Assembly (NCBI GenBank): GCA_944325355.1 | Contig: CALUZS010000013.1 | Span: 19,562-83,561 of the forward strand | DNA length: 64,000 bases | From: an uncultured Parabacteroides sp. | Lineage (GTDB): Bacteria > Bacteroidota > Bacteroidia > Bacteroidales > Tannerellaceae | Direction of reading: 5' to 3' | In this document: positions 26,640 to 34,969 of the stretch, piece by piece | Layout: each line of letters begins with the position of its first letter | How positions within the stretch are numbered: position 1 is the first letter of the stretch | Translations under genes and position numbers: made by a program | Notes under the pieces: generated by a model | Database searches by the model: none | What the model saw: only the letters and a program-made list of their open reading frames with translations | What the model was told of the DNA's origin: nothing

Positions 26640-27902
26640 CTATTTCTCTGTTTTGCCCGTTTCCGGAATCTTCAAAAACGGCAACACAAAAAAGGCAGGG
26701 ATACAACAAACCATCACCCAAACAAAAAAGTTCTGGTAACCGACCATTTCCTGAATCCAACCTGATACCATTCCGGGAAGCATCATTCCCAAAGCCATAA
26801 ATCCCGTACTTATTGCATAATGGGACGTCTTATATTCACCTTCTGCAAACAACATAAGATACATCGTGTAGGCTGTAAAACCAAAACCGTAACCAAACTG
26901 TTCGATGGCTACACAACTGTTTATAATAAAAATACTGTCCGGTTGGGCATAAGCCATATATAAATAGACTAAATTCGGCAGAGAGACAGCTAAAGCCATC
27001 GGCCAAAACCAACGTTTTAATCCATGCCGGGATATAACCATACCACCCAATATGCCACCGAGGAGCAGCGCGATGACACCTACCGTACCGTAAGCAAAAC
27101 CAACCTCAGCCGTGCTCAAAGCCAAGCCGCCTTCTGCCTTCCCATCCAACAAAAAGGGAGAGGCTAACTTAACAAGCTGAGATTCACCCAAACGGTAAGT
27201 CAACATAAACAATATTGCAGGGACAATCCCCTTTTTCCGGAAAAAACAAGCAAATGTATTACCAAACTCCGTTAAAACCGAACGGCCGGAGACAACCTTT
27301 GCCCTATCTGCCGCCGGACAAGGAAGGATATATTTATGCCACAGCGCCAATCCGATAAAAGAGCCTGCCAACAAGAAAAAAACAATACTCCATGAAAAAG
27401 GAATATTTCCCGTTAAATTTTCCAAGGCTCCGGCAAACATGACCAGAAGTCCTTGACCTACAACCATAGCTATACGGTAAAACGTATTACGGATTCCAAT
27501 AAAAAAAGCCTGCTGTTCCTCTGTCAGACCCAGCATATAAAAGCCATCGGCCGCTATATCGTGAGTCGCCGAGCTAAAAGCCATCAGCCAGAAAAATGCC
27601 AATGTCGCCCGAAAAAAGAAATCTCCCGGTAAAACAAAGGCCACGCCTGCCATGCCTGCCCCAACAAACAGCTGCATTACATAAATCCACCAACGTTTTG
27701 TTCTCAACAAATCGACAAATGGACTCCAAAGCGGCTTAACTACCCAAGGGAAATAGAGCCAACTCGTGAATAGAGCGATATCCGTATTTGAAACGTCCAA
27801 GCGTTTATACATGATTACAGACAATGTCATGACAGCGACATAGGGCAATCCTTCCGCAAAATACAAAGTCGGTATCCAACACCATGCTTTTGTGTCCTTC
27901 AT
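26640..27902 (-). CDS. AmpG-like MFS permease
   Basis: The 420-residue protein has about twelve membrane helices. The N-terminus (WCWIPTLYFAEGLPYV, LFTSWLYFPWVVKPLWSPFVD) and the SSATHDIAADGFY stretch after helix 4 match the AmpG group of MFS carriers, which import GlcNAc-anhydroMurNAc peptides during cell-wall recycling. Other AmpG relatives in Bacteroidota carry unknown solutes, so the substrate is not certain. It lies 15 bases after the nitrilase-family gene and 61 before the DigH-like gene, all on one strand behind one promoter. Confidence 0.82.
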   Translation of the reverse strand: MKDTKAWCWIPTLYFAEGLPYVAVMTLSVIMYKRLDVSNTDIALFTSWLYFPWVVKPLWSPFVDLLRTKRWWIYVMQLFVGAGMAGVAFVLPGDFFFRATLAFFWLMAFSSATHDIAADGFYMLGLTEEQQAFFIGIRNTFYRIAMVVGQGLLVMFAGALENLTGNIPFSWSIVFFLLAGSFIGLALWHKYILPCPAADRAKVVSGRSVLTEFGNTFACFFRKKGIVPAILFMLTYRLGESQLVKLASPFLLDGKAEGGLALSTAEVGFAYGTVGVIALLLGGILGGMVISRHGLKRWFWPMALAVSLPNLVYLYMAYAQPDSIFIINSCVAIEQFGYGFGFTAYTMYLMLFAEGEYKTSHYAISTGFMALGMMLPGMVSGWIQEMVGYQNFFVWVMVCCIPAFFVLPFLKIPETGKTEK

Positions 27903-27917
27903 AGTTCGTCCTCTTTT

Positions 27918-28712
27918 CTAATTATTATTTCCAACAATCACGAAACTATCCGCATCTTTCCAAACCGGAAACTTCTTCCGCAAACGTATCAACTCCTCTT
28001 TCTTTAAAGTGTACGTATAAGCAACATCCTGCCGCTTCCCTGCATTGACAAGCAAATTTCCTTTCGGTCCGACCAACTGCGAACTTCCGCTATACAAAAT
28101 GCCTTTCCCGTCCATACCAGTCCGGTTCACGCCACAGACATAACAAATATTTTCGACAGCTCTCGCCGGAAGCAGCACATTCCATGCCCTGATTCTCGCT
28201 TCCGGCCAATTAGCTACAAAAATCAATAAGTCATATCTACACTCTTCGTTGCGGCTCCATACCGGAAACCGCAAGTCATAACACACCTGCAAACAAATAT
28301 TCCAACCTTTATATGTAAAGGCATGACGTTCTTCACCTGCCGAAAAACAGGAATCTTCGCCTGCCATACGAAACAGATGTCGTTTGTCATAAAAATGACA
28401 TTCACCAAGAGGTGTTATAAAAAACGCACGATTGTAATAACGCCCGGCATCCTCAGCAATAAAACTTCCGGCTATGGCAAAACCATATTCGGCGGCCAAC
28501 GACTTTATTCCCGAACACGTCGGACCATCCACCGTTTCCGCCAACCGTGATGCAGACATGGTAAATCCCGTAGTAAACATTTCCGGAAGGACGACCACAT
28601 CGGTTTTTCCTTTCAACCGCTTGAGTCTTTTCTTCATACGGGACATATTCACTGCTTTGTTCTCCCATTCCAAGGAGCATTGCAGCATACTTATCGTCAA
28701 CTGTTCCTGCAT
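27918..28712 (-). CDS. nitrilase-superfamily amidase (Nit2/YafV omega-amidase type)
   Basis: The 264-residue protein shows the complete Glu-Lys-Cys triad of carbon-nitrogen hydrolases: LPEMFTTGF (Glu44), YDKRHLF (Lys110) and VCYDLRFP (Cys144). The MFTTGFTM and YDKRHLFRMAGED stretches are those of the YafV/Nit2 group, which hydrolyse alpha-keto-glutaramate or alpha-keto-succinamate and so repair transamination by-products. It is the first gene of the run with the AmpG-like and DigH-like genes. Its link to peptidoglycan recycling, if any, is unclear. Confidence 0.9.
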   Translation of the reverse strand: MQEQLTISMLQCSLEWENKAVNMSRMKKRLKRLKGKTDVVVLPEMFTTGFTMSASRLAETVDGPTCSGIKSLAAEYGFAIAGSFIAEDAGRYYNRAFFITPLGECHFYDKRHLFRMAGEDSCFSAGEERHAFTYKGWNICLQVCYDLRFPVWSRNEECRYDLLIFVANWPEARIRAWNVLLPARAVENICYVCGVNRTGMDGKGILYSGSSQLVGPKGNLLVNAGKRQDVAYTYTLKKEELIRLRKKFPVWKDADSFVIVGNNN

Positions 28713-28763
28713 TTACCGAAGTTTTTTTTTGATTAATCCCTGAATGCCACAGACAATCCATTA

Positions 28764-28771
28764 CAAATTTA
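28764..28771 (-). promoter_or_regulatory. -7 promoter box of the amidase-AmpG-DigH run
   Basis: The minus strand reads TAAATTTG, 52 bases before the amidase start at 28712. Confidence 0.55.
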
Positions 28772-28783
28772 CCCTTTCAAGAA

Positions 28784-28815
28784 TCGCCCCCGTTACAAAA
28801 CTGTAGCGGGGGCGA
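28784..28815 (-). terminator. GC-rich hairpin after the phosphohexomutase gene
   Basis: TCGCCCCCGTTACA pairs with its near-complement (one G-T pair) around a four- to five-base loop. It lies 44 bases after the phosphohexomutase stop; the T tract is weak (TTCTTG), so termination may be partial. Confidence 0.6.
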
Positions 28816-28858
28816 CTATCTCAAAGACACTTGATATCCTTTAAATGGCCCTGTGTTT

Positions 28859-30607
28859 TTAAATTCCCAACGAAGCCTTTATTTGTTCGATTTTTTCTGT
28901 TGCAGCTTTATCGGCAGCATCAAGTTCGTCTATACTGTCGACCTTTGAATGTACTTCGCAATAGAATTTGATTTTCGGCTCTGTTCCAGAAGGACGAATC
29001 GAAACTTTCGTTCCATCTTCCGTGAAATATTGAAGAACATTTGAAGTTGTCGGCATATCCAGGGTAACAGTCTCCCCGGTAATGTAATCGTATCCTTTCA
29101 GCGTTGCATAATCGCAATAATAAGACACTTTCGAACCTGCTATTTCCTTCAATGGGTTCTCACGGAAGTGCTTCATCATCGCAACAATCTCCTCAGCCCC
29201 GCTCTTGCCTTTCTTCACAACCGAGATGCCTTTCTCCTTCGAGAAGCCATACTCTACATATATATTCTGTAACAACCGGTATAGACCGATGCCTTGGTCT
29301 TTTGCCCATGCGGCAATCTCCGCCAGCATCGCACAAGCAGACACAGCGTCTTTGTCACGAACGAAATCTTCACAAAGGAATCCATAACTTTCCTCACCTC
29401 CACCGATGTAGTTTTTCTTTCCTTCGTTCTCTTTCATCACATGGGCTATCCATTTGAATCCGGTATAAACGTCATAAAGTTCCACGCCGTTCCGTTCGGC
29501 GATAGTCTTTATGGTCTCCGTCGTAACGATAGTCTTGACAATGTACTCGTTTCCTTGTATTTTTCCCAGTTGCTTCCAGCGGGTAATCAAATAATAAACG
29601 AACATCAATGCCGTTTGGTTTCCATTCAACAAGACCCATTCGCCCGCATCGTTCTTCACTGCTGCTCCTACACGATCGGCATCCGGGTCTGAAGCCAGAA
29701 CTAATTCCGCATCGACCTCTTTCGCTTTCGCTACAGCCAAAGCTAACGCTGCCGGTTCTTCCGGGTTCGGAGAAACTACTGTCGGAAAATCTCCACTTAC
29801 CACATCCTGTTCCGGAACATGAATGATATTCGTAAAGCCGAATGCTTTCAAAGTAGCCGGAATCAACTTCACGCCCGTTCCGTGAATCGGAGTATAAACA
29901 ATTTTCATATCATGATGACGCCCGATTATTTCTTTTGACAAAGAGAGAGCTGTCAAGTCTTTAATGTATTGTTTATCTATATCTTCTCCGATTATTTCAA
30001 TCAAAGCTTTATTGCCGTTGAACTTTATGTCCGCCGCATTCCGGATTTTATTCACTTCAGCAATCGTATTCTTGTCATGCGGTGCAACCATCTGCGCACC
30101 ATCATCCCAATATGCCTTATAACCATTATATTCTTTCGGATTATGCGATGCAGTAAGTATGATTCCGCTCTGGCATCCCAGCTTACGGATAGCATACGAC
30201 ATTTCAGGAGTCGGACGAAGACTCTCGAACAAATACACTTTAATACCGTTAGCCGAGAAGATATCTGCCGATATTTCAGCAAATTTCCGGCTGTTATTCC
30301 TGCAATCGTGACCGATAACTACTTTTATTTGGTCCAAATCGGCAAATTCCTGCTTAAGGTAATTCGACAATCCCTGGGTCGCCGCTCCTACCGTATAGAC
30401 ATTCATCCGATTAGAACCTACGCCCATTATTCCTCGCAAACCACCGGTTCCAAACTCCAAATCCTTATAAAAACATTCGATTAATTCGGTTGGATCCGGA
30501 TTGTCAAGCAATGCTTGTACCTGTGCTTTTGTTTCTTCATCGTAAGCATCGGTAAGCCAGCTTTTGGCTTTCTGCTTTACTTGCTGCAATAATTCTTCAT
30601 TTTCCAT
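28859..30607 (-). CDS. phosphoglucomutase/phosphomannomutase family enzyme
   Basis: The 582-residue protein belongs to the long PGM2-like branch of the alpha-D-phosphohexomutases, which move phosphate between C1 and C6 of hexoses or between C1 and C5 of pentoses. The phosphoserine loop is LTASHNPKEYNGYK, the metal site LASDPDADRVG, the sugar loop GGGEESYGFL and the phosphate site RPSGTEPKIKFY. FGTGGLRGIMGVGSNRMN near residue 50 is typical. Whether glucose, mannose or deoxyribose phosphate is preferred cannot be told. It is a single-gene unit with its own -7 box. Confidence 0.95.
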   Translation of the reverse strand: MENEELLQQVKQKAKSWLTDAYDEETKAQVQALLDNPDPTELIECFYKDLEFGTGGLRGIMGVGSNRMNVYTVGAATQGLSNYLKQEFADLDQIKVVIGHDCRNNSRKFAEISADIFSANGIKVYLFESLRPTPEMSYAIRKLGCQSGIILTASHNPKEYNGYKAYWDDGAQMVAPHDKNTIAEVNKIRNAADIKFNGNKALIEIIGEDIDKQYIKDLTALSLSKEIIGRHHDMKIVYTPIHGTGVKLIPATLKAFGFTNIIHVPEQDVVSGDFPTVVSPNPEEPAALALAVAKAKEVDAELVLASDPDADRVGAAVKNDAGEWVLLNGNQTALMFVYYLITRWKQLGKIQGNEYIVKTIVTTETIKTIAERNGVELYDVYTGFKWIAHVMKENEGKKNYIGGGEESYGFLCEDFVRDKDAVSACAMLAEIAAWAKDQGIGLYRLLQNIYVEYGFSKEKGISVVKKGKSGAEEIVAMMKHFRENPLKEIAGSKVSYYCDYATLKGYDYITGETVTLDMPTTSNVLQYFTEDGTKVSIRPSGTEPKIKFYCEVHSKVDSIDELDAADKAATEKIEQIKASLGI

Positions 30608-30653
30608 ATTTTAATAGCGCGTTTTAAGTGTCAATTTTATTTTTAATCCGGAC

Positions 30654-30661
30654 AAATATAG
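30654..30661 (-). promoter_or_regulatory. -7 promoter box of the phosphohexomutase gene
   Basis: The minus strand reads TATATTTG, 46 bases before the start at 30607. Confidence 0.6.
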
Positions 30662-30755
30662 CGAAAATAATATAAGCTTCCGAATTTTACTTATCAAATT
30701 TTCCCATTATTCTACGGATCCGTTTTCGTAAAAAATCCTTTCCCAAACAAGATTT

Positions 30756-32405
30756 TCAAAAATGGCTTGCTATATTCCACGTCCGGTAGCCGCCAGACAG
30801 GTTACGGACATCCGTAAAACCATGCTGGAGCAGGATTCTCGATGCCAGATACCCTCGCAAACCGACAGCGCAAGTCACCACAATCGGACGCTCTTTAGGC
30901 AGTTCGTCCAAATGGTTCCGCAACTCATCCAAAGGAATGTTGACAAAGCCGGGGATAGTTCCTGCCTGATACTCTTTCGGTGTGCGCACATCAATCTTCA
31001 AGACATGTTCTCCCAAACTTGAGACTTCACGCCATGTAATAATACGACACAAGCCTTGCAAGATATTTTCCGCCACAAATCCAGCCATATTCACAGGATC
31101 TTTTGCCGAAGCATACGGAGGAGCATACGCATGTTCCAGCTCTGCCAAGTCGTACACCGTACCTGCTCGTTGGATCGTTTGAGCCAACATCTCAATACGT
31201 TTGTCCACTCCTTTTTGACCAACCACCTGTGCGCCCAACAACCTTCCGTTATCCGGTTCAAACAATATCTTAACCGACAACATGGCACCGCCCGGATAAT
31301 AGCCGGCATGCGAAGCTCCGTGCGTATAGGATTCCATATAAGGTATATTGGCTTTTTTCAACTGTTTGGCATTCGTGCCGACCGCCGCAACAGTCAAGTC
31401 GAACACTTTTGCAATAGATGTACCTATAGCCCCACGATAAACCGACTTGTTTCCAAATACAATATTGTTGGCAACAATACGTCCTTGCTTATTTGCCGGG
31501 CCGGCCAATGGTATCATTACAGGTTTTCCTGTCACCAGATTTTTTATCTCTACAGCATCGCCAAGTGCATAAATATCAGGATCTGATGTCTGCATGTAGT
31601 CATTCACAACAATGCCACCACGCTCTCCGAGCTGAAGACCTGCGCTTTTCGCCAACTGGTTCTCCGGACGGATTCCAATACTTAGCAAAGCCATATCCGC
31701 AACCAGCTGCTTGCCATCACTTAAACTAACGCACAGCTCTTCGTCTCTATCCTCAAAACGTGTCACGCCATTCCCCAACATCAAATGGATTCCCTTCGAC
31801 AGCAGATGCTGATGAACGATAGCTGCCATCGAATAATCCACCGGTGCCATCACCTGGTCTGCCATTTCAACAATAAAGACTTCAGCCCCTGCCATATATA
31901 GGTTCTCAGCCATTTCCAAACCGATAAAACCACCACCAACAATGACCGCCCGTTTCACTTTCCGACGTTGTATATAGGTTTTGATTTTATCGGTATCCGG
32001 CACACTGCGCAAAGTAAAAATCTTATCGCTGTCAATGCCCTCGATTGCAGGACGCAATGGCTCTGCCCCCGGAGATAGAACCAGTTTATCATATCGTTCG
32101 TCATACTCTTTCCCTGACAACAAATCGACTACTCGTACCAGCTTTTGAGCAGAATCTATCGAAAGTACTTCATGCCGAACACGGACATCTACGCAGAAAC
32201 GTTTTGTGAATCCGGCTTTAGTCTGTACAAACAAATCGGACCGGTCAGTTATCGTTCCTCCTATATAATATGGTAATCCGCAATTCGCATACGAAACGAA
32301 CTCGCCACGCTCGAAAAGGATTATCTCCGCCTGCTCATCCAACCGGCGGAGACGGGCTGCTACCGTAGCCCCCCCGGCTACTCCCCCAACAATCAAATAT
32401 CTCAT
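30756..32405 (-). CDS. CoA-disulfide reductase with C-terminal rhodanese domain
   Basis: The product has 549 residues from the chosen ATG (MRYLIVGGVAGG). An FAD/NAD(P)H disulfide reductase domain (about 1-440) has GGVAGGATVAARLRR as the FAD site, the single redox cysteine of CoA-disulfide reductases in SYANCGLPYY (Cys42), an NAD(P) site VIVGGGFIGLEMAE, and ALGDAVE. A rhodanese domain (about 455-549) carries Cys512 in VTCAVGLRG. Such CDR-Rhd fusions reduce CoA disulfide, persulfide or polysulfide. The longer frame to 32507 would overlap the upstream gene and lacks the usual N-terminus. It is last in the DUF4494-YggS-DHODH-like run, 98 bases after it. Confidence 0.93.
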   Translation of the reverse strand: MRYLIVGGVAGGATVAARLRRLDEQAEIILFERGEFVSYANCGLPYYIGGTITDRSDLFVQTKAGFTKRFCVDVRVRHEVLSIDSAQKLVRVVDLLSGKEYDERYDKLVLSPGAEPLRPAIEGIDSDKIFTLRSVPDTDKIKTYIQRRKVKRAVIVGGGFIGLEMAENLYMAGAEVFIVEMADQVMAPVDYSMAAIVHQHLLSKGIHLMLGNGVTRFEDRDEELCVSLSDGKQLVADMALLSIGIRPENQLAKSAGLQLGERGGIVVNDYMQTSDPDIYALGDAVEIKNLVTGKPVMIPLAGPANKQGRIVANNIVFGNKSVYRGAIGTSIAKVFDLTVAAVGTNAKQLKKANIPYMESYTHGASHAGYYPGGAMLSVKILFEPDNGRLLGAQVVGQKGVDKRIEMLAQTIQRAGTVYDLAELEHAYAPPYASAKDPVNMAGFVAENILQGLCRIITWREVSSLGEHVLKIDVRTPKEYQAGTIPGFVNIPLDELRNHLDELPKERPIVVTCAVGLRGYLASRILLQHGFTDVRNLSGGYRTWNIASHF

Positions 32406-32503
32406 AATCGTCTGTGTTTTTTTTATTTTTATCATTGAAAGCAATCGGCTCCGGCATCGTCTAAAAAAGCCATGTGAGACAAGAATATCATCTCCGGCTA
32501 AAA

Positions 32504-33481
32504 TCAATCCCTATCCGAAAAATATTTCATGAATTGCGCGCGCTCATAAAGCAACGGATTGGATATATTCGCAAAATTCAACAATCCTTTTATCTGGGAT
32601 ACCTTATCGAAATGCTTTTGGTTCATCCACTCTTCCAGACAAACCAAAACTTGGGAAATCAATTCCGGACCATGCGTATAAAGGGCACTACACATTTGAA
32701 CGGCATCAGCACCGGCCAACAAACATTTCACGGCATCTTCCCAATCATGTACTCCGGAAGAAGACGCGATACTGATTCCCGGTACTTTACCCGATACGAT
32801 TGCTGTCCACCGCAATGTATCACTCAAATCCAAATGGCTGCTGAAAACATTTCCGGAAACGAGTTGCAACGAATTCAAATCGATATCCGGCTGAAAAAAA
32901 CGATTGAACAAAACAATGCCATCTGCGCCATTGACCTTTAAGACATGCACAAGCGACACAATATTACCGAATAGTTTCCCTATTTTTACGATGACCGGTA
33001 TCGACACGGCGGCTTTAATCCGGCGGACAATACCTACGAACAAGTCACGGTCACTATCGCTATTGTATTCCAACTCGGCATTCATATAAAAAATATTCAA
33101 TTCCAAAGCATCGGCACCGGCGGCTTCTATCTGTTTTGCAAAGTCAACCCATGCCGCCGACTTGTAGCAGTTAATGCTTGCTATCACAGGAATCGAACAC
33201 AACTCCTTCGTCCGTTTTATCAAATCCAAATAATCTTGAACCTGATGAGCTTTCACATAACTACGGATATAGTCGGCAGCTTCCGGATAATCCTCCGTTT
33301 GCAACATATGCGCGCTCTGCATCTCTATCTGCTCTTCAAACAGGGATTTCAAAACGATGGCACCGGCTCCCGCCTTTTCAAAATCCAAATTCCGTTCCGC
33401 GCTTTTCGTCAATCCGGAACTTCCTACAATCAGCGGATTGCGCAACGACAATCCAGCGTAAGTCGTACTTAAATCTATCAT
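32504..33481 (-). CDS. dihydroorotate dehydrogenase-like protein
   Basis: The 325-residue protein has the FMN-binding TIM-barrel pattern of class 1 dihydroorotate/dihydropyrimidine dehydrogenases: TTYAGLSLRNPLIVGSSG at the start, GAIVLKSLFEEQIE, INCYK, ALELNIFY, PVIVKIGKLFGNI (the FMN lysine), VNGADGIVLFNRF, and SSSGVHDWEDAVKCLLAGADAVQMCSA for phosphate binding. It lacks the exact catalytic surroundings of PyrD, and databases label such proteins 'dihydroorotate dehydrogenase-like'. The true substrate is not known. It lies 23 bases after the YggS gene in a four-gene run. Confidence 0.85.
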   Translation of the reverse strand: MIDLSTTYAGLSLRNPLIVGSSGLTKSAERNLDFEKAGAGAIVLKSLFEEQIEMQSAHMLQTEDYPEAADYIRSYVKAHQVQDYLDLIKRTKELCSIPVIASINCYKSAAWVDFAKQIEAAGADALELNIFYMNAELEYNSDSDRDLFVGIVRRIKAAVSIPVIVKIGKLFGNIVSLVHVLKVNGADGIVLFNRFFQPDIDLNSLQLVSGNVFSSHLDLSDTLRWTAIVSGKVPGISIASSSGVHDWEDAVKCLLAGADAVQMCSALYTHGPELISQVLVCLEEWMNQKHFDKVSQIKGLLNFANISNPLLYERAQFMKYFSDRD

Positions 33482-33504
33482 AAATTTTCTCTTTTAACTT
33501 TTTA

Positions 33505-34188
33505 TCAATACTCACGTTCTCCAAAAATATCGGTACCTATCCGAACCATCGTACTACCTTCCTCCACAGCCAACCGGTAATCATGGCTCATTCCCATCGA
33601 CAAAATCGAAAAGCTCGGCTCGGATGGGAAACATTCGTTCGCCAACAAGACAAAAAGTTCATGCAAGCGATGAAACTCCTGCCGCACAACTGTCTCGTCG
33701 TCTGTATTTGTTGCCATCCCCATAATTCCGCACATTCGTACATGCCGCAAAGATTTAAACTCCTCGCTCTTCAATAAAACAACAGACTCTTCCGGAGTCA
33801 AGCCATGTTTTGTCGGTTCCTGTGCAACATGAATTTCCAGCAACACATTAATGACCCGGTTATTTTTCGCTGCCTGTTTATCTATCTCTTTCAGAAGCTT
33901 TAAAGAATCGACACTATGTATCAATTCGATAAAAGGAGCTATATCCTTTACTTTATTGGTCTGCAAAGAGCCGATGAAATGCCAATGAATATCTCCGGGC
34001 AATTGCAGCCGCTTACGGCAAAGTTCCTGTACCCGGCTCTCCCCGAAAACCCGCTGTCCCGCATCATACGCTTCCCGTATCACCTGCTCCGGATGAAACT
34101 TTGATACAGCCACAAGCGTGACATTTTCAGGAAGCGTTTCTTTTATACAAACCAAATTCTGAGCAACACTCATCGTTTCCATTTTCAC
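33505..34188 (-). CDS. YggS/PLPBP family pyridoxal-phosphate homeostasis protein
   Basis: The 227-residue protein is a PLP-binding single-domain TIM-barrel protein like E. coli YggS. The PLP lysine is in LVAVSKFHP (Lys30), followed by FGESRVQEL, IHWHFIGSLQTNKVK, LEIHVAQEPTKHGL, CGIMGMA and the phosphate loop SILSMGMSHDYRLAVEEGSTMVRIGTDIFG region at the end. It buffers free PLP and affects amino-acid balance; no catalysis is known. It lies ten bases after the DUF4494 gene. Confidence 0.95.
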   Translation of the reverse strand: MKMETMSVAQNLVCIKETLPENVTLVAVSKFHPEQVIREAYDAGQRVFGESRVQELCRKRLQLPGDIHWHFIGSLQTNKVKDIAPFIELIHSVDSLKLLKEIDKQAAKNNRVINVLLEIHVAQEPTKHGLTPEESVVLLKSEEFKSLRHVRMCGIMGMATNTDDETVVRQEFHRLHELFVLLANECFPSEPSFSILSMGMSHDYRLAVEEGSTMVRIGTDIFGEREY

Positions 34189-34198
34189 ACGTCATCCA

Positions 34199-34681
34199 CT
34201 ATTTCTGTTCCGCTATCAGCTCTTCTTCCGACTTCTTCTCCGCCGGTACGCTGTTCGCATCAAAAGGAAACACATCCATAATTTGAGTTTCCGCCACCGA
34301 CGCAATCGTATAATCTGCAAGTGTCCCTTTCATCCCCTCTTCCAATACAGCAATCGCTTCTTTTAAAGTAGAAGCCTGCGCAAGCATCTGAGCGGCTGTT
34401 TTCTTCTCCGCCCCACTTTTTTCGTCGAGTGTAATAAAATATACCTTTATTTTAAAGAACCGGTCTCCATTCTCATTAAAGAAAAGTTCCGACAAACGGG
34501 CGCGCTTGATATCCGTCACCGTAAACTCTCCGGTAATGAACGGACGAATTTCCTCTATTATACGCGCCTCTGCTTCCGTAAACGACAATGCATCCACCAG
34601 ATACGGTTCTGTAACCTTCTTCTGCATTCCGTTCTCCATCATCTTTTCATACGAAACCTTACATTCAAACCAATTGTGCAT
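34199..34681 (-). CDS. DUF4494 family protein
   Basis: The 160-residue protein matches the DUF4494 family of Bacteroidota: WFECKVSYEKMMENG at the start, VTEPYLVDALSFTEAEARI, then a beta-rich middle (FFKIKVYFITLDEKSG) and an acidic tail. It has no signal peptide or membrane segment and so is cytoplasmic. I know of no function. It is the first gene of the unit with YggS and the DHODH-like protein and often neighbours YggS in relatives, from memory. Confidence 0.85.
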   Translation of the reverse strand: MHNWFECKVSYEKMMENGMQKKVTEPYLVDALSFTEAEARIIEEIRPFITGEFTVTDIKRARLSELFFNENGDRFFKIKVYFITLDEKSGAEKKTAAQMLAQASTLKEAIAVLEEGMKGTLADYTIASVAETQIMDVFPFDANSVPAEKKSEEELIAEQK

Positions 34682-34718
34682 ATCTTCCGTTTTTTACATT
34701 ACTAAACTATTCATATTG

Positions 34719-34726
34719 CAAACTTA
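34719..34726 (-). promoter_or_regulatory. -7 promoter box of the DUF4494-YggS run
   Basis: The minus strand reads TAAGTTTG, 37 bases before the start at 34681. Between this box and the divergent AsmA promoter (34727-34934) nothing else is recognisable. Confidence 0.5.
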
Positions 34727-34934
34727 AACAAAATCGCCGGAATATTTCCAACGAATTCCACAAAATAGATATCGCAACTTCCGGAAATCGGGTAACATCG
34801 GAAACCGCCATCGGCAACGCCATTCAAACGAATCTCCGAAACTACAATAAAAAGCGAAACAGGGTGCTGAAAACAGGTACAAAAAACCTGCAATAATCAC
34901 AATTCTTTTTTGTCACAGTCTGGAAAAACATTAT

Positions 34935-34942
34935 TACCTTTG
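34935..34942 (+). promoter_or_regulatory. -7 promoter box of the AsmA-like gene
   Basis: TACCTTTG, 27 bases before the ATG at 34970. A TTTG at 34909-34912 may be the -33 element. Confidence 0.6.
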
Positions 34943-34969
34943 CTATGCTGATTAAAAACATTTGACCGT

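Noticed and set aside
34711..34893. 60-codon minus-strand open frame between the DUF4494 and AsmA genes
   Set aside because: It overlaps the DUF4494 promoter, has no recognisable motif or promoter of its own and lies in a divergent regulatory gap.
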